The notes below the pieces were generated by a model. It did not search any database. It was not told where the DNA came from and saw only the letters and a list, made by a program, of their open reading frames with translations. A DNA stretch of 64,000 nucleotides, from positions 8,328,912-8,392,911 of the forward strand of contig JASFXZ010000014.1 of assembly GCA_032209605.1 (NCBI GenBank). The letters are read 5' to 3'. Position 1 is the stretch's first letter; each line of letters begins with the position of its first letter. Positions 57,729-64,000 of this stretch are shown piece after piece. This DNA is from Mactromeris polynyma (lineage: Eukaryota > Mollusca > Bivalvia > Venerida > Mactridae). The translations under genes and the position numbers were made by a program.

Positions 57729-60680
57729 CTAACAATTACATTTGGCTACCTTCAAACTAAAATACATTTGTAAAGTTTTATTTTTACCAACTGGCGATAT
57801 CGTCAGTACTGGCGTTGTCATGGGTGTAGTTGTTGGTACTGGCGTTGTCGTCGGCATTTTAGTTGGAATTGGCATTGTCGTCGGCGTCGTAGTTGGAATT
57901 GGAGTTGTCGTCGGAGTTGGAATTGGCGTTGTCGTCGACGTTGTTGGAATTGGCGTTGTCGTCGGCGTCGAAGTTGGAATTGGAGTTGTCGTCGGCGTCG
58001 AAGTTGGAATTGGCGTTGTCGTCGGCGTCGAAATTGGAATTGGCGTTGCCGTCGGCAGCGTAGTTGGAATTGGCGTTGTCGTCGGCGTCGTAGTCGGTAC
58101 TAGCGTTATCTTTGGCGCTGTACTCGGCATTGGCGTTTTCGTCGTTGTCGTCTTTGTAACTGGAGTTGTCGTCGGTGTTTCGGTTGTTGTTGTAATGTCT
58201 TTGGTTACTGTTGTATAAGAGAAAGATGAATCCTGTTAAACTTATAATAAAAACTATAATATATACGATAAAAATAAATATCAATCAGGAAGTTGAAAGT
58301 CTACAAGTATACTTGTATGTTTGTTATTCATTTATCTACCTTTAAAATGAATAAATCGTATTTTACTTGTCTTTTTACAACATTCTTATGGCGAGTGCGG
58401 GGCATGCATAGGAAATGGTGAGCAAGCGATGTTGTACTTGACTGGAAGACAATGCATAAATGGAAAACAAGACACCACCATGTAGACACAGTATCAAGAA
58501 AAGAAGGCAAAGTCTTGCCTGAAATTCAAATATAATTGAGGTACATGTGTGGAAAGTGGGACAAAGCCATGAACACACGGTGCATGTGTGGAAAGTGGGG
58601 CAAACCCAAGAACACACGGTGCGTGTGTGGAAGGTGGGGCAAGCCATGAACAAACGGTACATGTGTCGAATGTTGGACAATGAACAAATGAATACGATGC
58701 ATGTATGGAAAACAAAGCAACAACCGTGAGCACACACATTAAATCGATGCAATGCAAGGCAAAGCATATGCACGCATTATATTTATGGAAAGCAAGGAAA
58801 ACCACGAGCACGCGGTACGTATATGGAAGCGTGCTAAAACGGTGAACTAGTTGATAATGTACGGAGGTAAGTATAGAAACAGGAGTATGTGCAGCGTGTA
58901 TGGAAAGCGAGACAAACCCACGGAAAACACGAAAGCAAGTAAAACATGTACAGAACTCTGAACCCGCTGTTACATTTACAGAACCCTGAACCCGCTGTTA
59001 TGTACGTAAATGATTGACAACTTATGTTAGTGTGTTACATAGCTTAATATCTAGGTTCTGTCAACTAGTAGTTAATCATTCAGACGTGAACAATTTATAC
59101 AAACCTTGGTCAGTTAGCGGAAGAGAACCTTGACATGATTCAATCCACATCTCTCCAGGCGTGTTCTCGATATAACCAATCTATGTAAATACATTGATTT
59201 ATGTCATGTTAAACTCTTCGCTAGTAAGGCGTAAAAAGTTGTGTGTTAGCAAAAATCCGACCGACATCTGTCTTTTTCACTTTTCCTACCCTACACTTTT
59301 TTGTTCAGCCAGACTTTTCTATCGCGTGTGGTAAAACTTTTCAAGTTTCCGTGTTGAAACACGATTTGCCAAGGAGTTATGGGAAATAGCGTTTAAAACA
59401 ACAAATATACGAGAGCAACACCAGATTAAAAAATGAAAGCATCTCATACCATCATCATCATCATCATTATGATCATCGTTATCATCATTGTCATCCTCAT
59501 CATCATCATCATCATTATGATCATCATCATCATCATCATTATGCTCATCATTATCAGCATTATCATCATTAGCATCATTATCATCATTATCATCATTATC
59601 ATCATTAGCATCATTAGCATCATTAGCATCATAATCATCATTATCATCATCATTATCATCATCATTATCATCATTATCATCATTATCATCATTATCATCA
59701 TTATCATCATTAGCATCATAATCATCATTATCATCATCATTATCATCATCATTATCATCATTATCATCATTATCATCATTATCATCATTATCATCATTAT
59801 CATCATTAGCATCATAATCATCATTATCATCATCATTATCATCATCATTATCATCATTATCATCATTATCATCATTATCATCATTATCATCATCATTATC
59901 ATCATTATCATCATTATCATCATTATCATCATCATTATCATCATTATTATCATCATCATTATCATCATTAACATCATTATCGATTGTGGAACGAGTTTAT
60001 TACTTATTTTAATCACTCTGTTTTCTTGGTCTACTAACTCGTAGTCGTGTCCATTCATGATTGTGAAGTTTGCGGTTCAACATCGCCTAAGGCCTAACGG
60101 ATCAGGAGTCAAACGCTTAACCATTTCCATCACCTTTTCTTCCCTTATATCTATTTAAATTCTAAACTTTTTTTCTTTAAAAAAAAAAAATGAATCGTTT
60201 ATTTCAATAATATCTTATGTACAAAACACAATATTTTGACATATCAACAACATATAAAATATTTAACATTTTTTTTGGAAATATGATCTTTCGTACCATG
60301 AAGCATGTAAAAAGGTAGGTGAGATGTTTCAAGTAATAATATCGAATCGAATATGTTTATCTAGTACGAAACGAAAGTAATAGAATAACAAGATGTATTG
60401 TATCTTGTTCCCTACTCAACGTATTAAATAGTTCAACAACCTGGTTTTGGTACTGCACAGCGTAAAATGTGTTGTATCCAACATCATCTTGCGGGTATGA
60501 AGGCTTGCAATCGAACTGGTACATGTATCCTAGCACGCCCGTAGTATCCGTCCTCTCCTTATACACTGCTGCGTCCGTTTTATAGATACACAGACATGGA
60601 TAATTTGCTTGCACTAACGATAAACTATTAAAAATCACAAAAAGAACGAAACAAAATATCTTCATAATCTTAAAACTCAT
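57729..60680 (-). CDS. Secreted SH3b-like protein with Thr/Pro-rich tail, 264 aa
   Basis: Three exons on the - strand: 60680-60441 (80 codons), 59180-59105 and 58207-57729, joined in phases 0 and 1 with AG/GT borders. Residues 1-25 are a signal peptide (hydrophobic core, cleavage after 'SLVQA'). Residues 26-105 form a small Cys-containing domain: 'NYPCLCIYKTDAAVYKERT', 'TGVLGYMYQFDCKPSY', then 'IGYIENTPGEMWIESCQG'. The Val-x-x-x-x...Gly-Tyr pattern resembles bacterial-type SH3 (SH3b) folds found in secreted molluscan proteins (family inference). Residues about 106-235 are Thr/Pro repeats built from a ~30-bp minisatellite (PTTTPIPTST type), a likely O-glycosylated mucin-like stalk. The end, 'KVAKCNC', has two cysteines and no membrane anchor. 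Perhaps mucus, shell or defence related. The alternative start, Met6, also keeps the signal peptide. Confidence 0.8.
57800..58110. repeat. ~30-bp coding minisatellite (Thr/Pro repeats)
   Basis: About ten copies of 'ggcgttgtcgtcggcgtcgt' plus 'agttggaatt' on the + strand, in the last exon of the - strand secreted-protein gene. All length changes keep the frame. Confidence 0.85.
58540..58960. repeat. ~40-bp degenerate minisatellite
   Basis: Units like 'acatgtgtggaaagtgggac' plus 'aaagccatgaacacacggt', clear to about 58680 and then decaying. Lies in intron 2 of the secreted-protein gene. Confidence 0.8.
59446..59985. repeat. (ATC/ATT)n trinucleotide microsatellite, ~540 bp
   Basis: Long run of 'atcatcatt' with interspersed 'agc' and 'ata' triplets, organised in higher-order blocks such as 'attagcatcataatcatcat'. 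Lies in intron 1 of the secreted-protein gene; the poly-Ile/poly-Met frames are artefacts. Confidence 0.95.
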
Positions 60681-60871
60681 CGAGACGCCAATGCACGTCG
60701 TTGCAAATTAAAATCTACATACTAGATAAGATTAAATCACCTAGCCCATATAAGGACTACAATTAGGTGTATATATAAACATGTGCAGGTGAAAGTCTGA
60801 ATTAAAACATGTAGGCCATAATCTCGATATTTTGAAAGTGAGTTAGTACTAAAACAAGGGGAAATAATTAG

Positions 60872-61017
60872 AGGTTATCATACGGGACTGGTGTGACTTA
60901 CGGCGATATTGGCATACTAGGAGAGATCATTATTGGGTCGAGGGCTTTAGCCCAAGGGCCAATATCGGTCTGGTATGCCAATATCGCCGAATGTCACACC
61001 AGTCCCGTTTTATAACC
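60872..61017. mobile_element. Palindromic element, ~146 bp
   Basis: The left arm 'acgggactggtgtgactta' plus 'cggcgatattggcatac' pairs with 'gtatgccaatatcgccga' plus 'atgtcacaccagtcccgt'. The pairing extends weakly into 'aggttat' / 'ataacct'. A small inner hairpin is 'gggctttagccc'. Foldback MITE or hairpin, some 200 bp upstream of the secreted-protein gene. Confidence 0.72.
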
Positions 61018-61452
61018 TTTTTATTGCATATGTTCGACTCAAGTGAAGCGTAATTTTATCAGAAAACAAGACAATAGTATACAAGTTAACAAGTTGAATA
61101 ATGTATTGGAAATAATTAAACATTTTAGAAATGATTTAGAATCAACTTGTCTAGATCTATAAGTCTAAAATTGTAACTTGAAATTCTTAAAAGTCTATCA
61201 CACAGATTTGGACACATTTTAAATACAAACTTTGACGTTTTAATTCAAACAGGAGGATAAGCCATTGGAACGTCGGTCGTCTGTTCAATGTTTTGTTTCT
61301 GAACGTCGACGTTTCCCGCGCTAAACAATGACACCACAGCGGAAGTATACCAAATATCGAGATTCAACACTCCCGGAAGTATGCCAAATATTCAATATTC
61401 GGCACACCAGGTCACATGATCATAGATATTCGCCTTCAAGTTGTCCATATAC

Positions 61453-61652
61453 GTTTATGTACAGTGCAAATTTGTTACTATATTTAGTAACATATGCAAT
61501 AAGTTTATGTACAGTGCAAATTTGTTACTATAATTAGTAACATATGCAATAAGTTTATGTACAGTGCAAATGTGTTACTATATTTAGTAACATATGCAAT
61601 AAGTTTATGTACAGCGCAAATTTGTTACTATATTTAGTAACATGTGCAATAA
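61453..61652. repeat. 50-bp minisatellite, four copies
   Basis: Copies begin at 61453, 61503, 61553 and 61603 with 'gtttatgtacagtgcaaat'. Each contains a small inverted repeat 'tgttactatatttagtaaca'. Copies are nearly identical. Confidence 0.92.
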
Positions 61653-61984
61653 TGTCACCTATTTTATTCTCATCATTTGAAAAAAAGATTTTGAACTATT
61701 TTTGCAACAAAACTCGGACAGTGGTTTAGACTAAGGTGATATTACATTAATACTTAATTGCGTATGAATATGTTTTCTCTTCACGAATATGTCGTCCTTT
61801 GATACTGCCACACCAGTTGCTTCACTGGCCTAATTAGAAATAATTCGTTTAAGTGGAATTTACTGCGCAACTTTTACGCGCATGGCATTTAGGCATAACC
61901 ATGTTAGGTATGCGTTCCTTTATCCACACAACAACTTTATCAGAAACTGAGCTGTTAACAAACTTGTAAGTTTGGACGACGACG

Positions 61985-62410
61985 ATCGATCAACAATAGT
62001 TGTACTTCTTGTTTTATAAATTGACGACAAAAACAACAGCAACAATAGTTGTACTTCTTGTTTTATAAAATGATAAATAAACAACAGCAGCAATAGTTGT
62101 ACTTCTTGTTTTATAAAATGATAACAAAACAACAGCAGCAATAGTTGTACTTCTTGTTTTATAAAATGATAAATAAACAATAGCAGCAATAGTTGTACTT
62201 CTTGTTTAATAAAATGATAACAAAACAACAGCAACAATAGTTGTACTTCTTGTTTTATAAAATGATAAATAAACAATAGCAACAATAGTTGTACTTCTTG
62301 TTTTATAAAATGATAACAAAACAATAGCAACAATAGTTGTACTTCTTGCTTTATAAAATGATAACAAAACAATAGCAACAATAGTTGTACTTCTTGTTTT
62401 ATAAAATGAT
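61985..62410. repeat. 48-bp minisatellite, about nine copies
   Basis: Unit contains 'aatagttgtacttcttgttt', then 'tataaaatgataa' and an 'acaacagcagc' or 'acaatagcaac' segment. The 48-bp unit keeps a - strand frame open (16-residue hydrophobic repeat); no sign that it is coding. Confidence 0.92.
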
Positions 62411-62635
62411 TTTTTTTGATAGCAGTAAGTACACTTTATTCGTTATAAATATCATCTTAGAAAAACTAAATCTATGTTGATGTAAGTTCTATGTAAATGT
62501 ACACTTTACTAAAAAAACATGTTAAACAACATTCGTACAATCGCATCAATAAACGAGAAGGCACAATCACAGATACCAGTAAAGCAAGACGGCGGCGTTA
62601 ATAAAACAAAGTGTGGAGCAAATCAACATTAAAAT

Positions 62636-63684
62636 ACACAAAGCTACACCGAGCTACCTCAAGGATTGCACCAAGCATACCAAGACACATCAAGCTACTC
62701 CAAACTACACCGAGCTACTCCAAGCTACACCGAGCTACAACAGGGATTGCTTCAAGCATACCAAGACACACCAAGCTACTCCAAGCTACACCGAGCTACC
62801 TCGATGATTGCACCAAGCATACCAAGACACACCAAGCTACTCCAAGCTACACAGAGCTACCTCAAGGATTGCACCAAGCATACCAAGGCACATCAAGCTA
62901 CTCCAAGCTACACCGAGCTACCTCAAGGATTGCACCAAGCATACCAAGACACACCAAGCTACTCCAAGCTACACCGAGCTACTCCAAGCGACACCGAGCT
63001 ACACCAAGGATTGCACCAAGCATACCAAGACACACCAAGCTACTCCAAGCTACACCGAGCTACAACAAGGATTGCACCAAGCATACCAAGACACACCAAG
63101 CTACTCCAAGCTACACCGAGCTACAACAAGGATTGCACCAAGCATACCAAGACACATCAAGCTACTCCAAGCTACACCGAGCTACAACAAGGATTGCACC
63201 AAGCATACCAAGACACACCAAGCTACTCCAAGCTACACCGAGCTACAACAAGGATTGCACCAAGCATACCAAGACACACCAAGCTACTCCAAGCTACACC
63301 GAGCTACAACAAGGATTGCACAAAGCATACCAAGACACACCAAGCTACTCCAAGCTACACCGAGCTACCTCAAGGATTGCACCAAGCATACCAAGACACA
63401 TCAAGCTACTCCAAGCTACACCGAGCTACTCCAAGCTACACCGAGCTACAACAAGGATTGCTTCAAGCATACCAAGACACACCAAGCTACTCCAAGCTAC
63501 ACCGAGCTACCTCAAGGATTGCACCAAGCATACCAAGACACACAAAGCTACTCCAAGCTACACCGAGCTACAACAAGGATTGCACCAAGCATACCAACCC
63601 ACACAAAGCTACTCCAAGCTACACAAAACTAAACCGAGCTACATCAAGGATTGCACCAAGCATACCAAGGAACACCAAGCTACC
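62636..63684. repeat. 61-bp minisatellite, about 17 copies
   Basis: Unit: 'accaagctactccaagctac', 'accgagctacaacaaggatt', 'gcaccaagcataccaagaca' plus c. Some copies have an additional or missing 'tccaagctacaccgagctac' block. Since 61 is 1 mod 3, each + frame is read in turn and all three stay open. No evidence of translation. Confidence 0.93.
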
Positions 63685-63689
63685 CCAAT

Positions 63690-63831
63690 GACCTTTAGAA
63701 CTAGTTTTCTTATTGAGGTGGTCTTAATATTGAGGTCGAACAAAGAACAAAATAGTGAACATGGATTTGAAATTGTGTTCTTAATTGTGAGGTAGTCTTA
63801 TTATTGAGGTGGTATTTAAGTGAGGTTTAAA
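63690..63831. mobile_element. Partial MITE, 'acctcaataataagacc' family
   Basis: Matches the right part of 23693-23869 ('gaggtggtcttaatattgagg', 'gtgttcttaattttgaggt', 'ggtatttaagtgaggttt'). The left end was lost or replaced by the 61-bp array. The remaining bases to 64000 show nothing recognisable. Confidence 0.68.
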
Positions 63832-64000
63832 TGTACATTTGGAGTATTCATATCGACATTTTACCATTCATTGTTACCATACAAATCTTATCAAGTAGTT
63901 TATATGTGTTATCAGTCCCAGTACTGGACACATATTACCATACATATGTTATTGTATAAGTGGATAATATTGCGTGTCGAAAAGTTTGCGCATAGCCGAA

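Noticed and set aside
57742..58218. + strand Val/Gly-rich ORF
   Set aside because: Shadow of the Thr/Pro exon of the - strand secreted-protein gene, which has matching splice sites and a signal peptide.
59433..60058. Poly-Ile and poly-Met ORFs
   Set aside because: Translation of an (ATC/ATT)n microsatellite inside an intron.

Overview
The window is eukaryotic nuclear DNA: AT-rich, gene-sparse, with spliced genes, tRNA-derived SINEs, many short inverted-repeat elements and many satellites. The gene content (CARD/coiled-coil proteins, a PAN plus C-type lectin protein, a secreted SH3b-like protein with a Thr/Pro tail) and the 'gaccttgacctttgacc' type repeats suggest a mollusc, most likely a bivalve. 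That assignment is inference. No phage, plasmid or bacterial features are present.

Layout. (1) 1-15.4 kb: three tandem paralogous two-exon genes on the + strand (1443-3008, 6061-7910, 13854-15438). Each encodes a 272-277 residue protein with an N-terminal CARD, a conserved middle region and a C-terminal coiled coil. A 1459-bp TA-flanked inverted-repeat element, a SINE and several MITEs lie between them. (2) 19.96-26.8 kb: a multi-exon coiled-coil gene on the - strand, reconstructed exon by exon; its 3' end was not found. (3) 27-33.5 kb: a five-exon + strand gene for a secreted PAN/apple plus C-type lectin protein, with an in-frame TGA just before the last conserved lectin cysteine. Its 5' flank and signal-peptide exon are duplicated at 39.9-41.7 kb. 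(4) 36.98-38.24 kb: an intronless rhodopsin-family GPCR on the - strand. (5) 42.2-46.1 kb: a six-exon calmodulin-like EF-hand gene on the + strand whose first exon codes only for Met. (6) 46-57 kb: duplicated blocks, MITEs, SINEs and a 3.7-kb tandem array of 21/24-bp units open in several frames. (7) 57.7-60.7 kb: a three-exon - strand gene for a secreted SH3b-like protein with a Thr/Pro-rich tail. (8) 60.9-63.8 kb: a palindromic element and three unrelated minisatellites.

How the genes relate. The CARD/coiled-coil trio, the PAN-lectin and the secreted SH3b-like protein would fit an innate-immune neighbourhood: intracellular signalling scaffolds plus secreted recognition or effector proteins. 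No shared regulation can be shown from sequence alone. Most of the remaining DNA is repeat-derived. Two pairs of duplicated blocks act as filled and empty sites and show that particular repeats moved after duplication.
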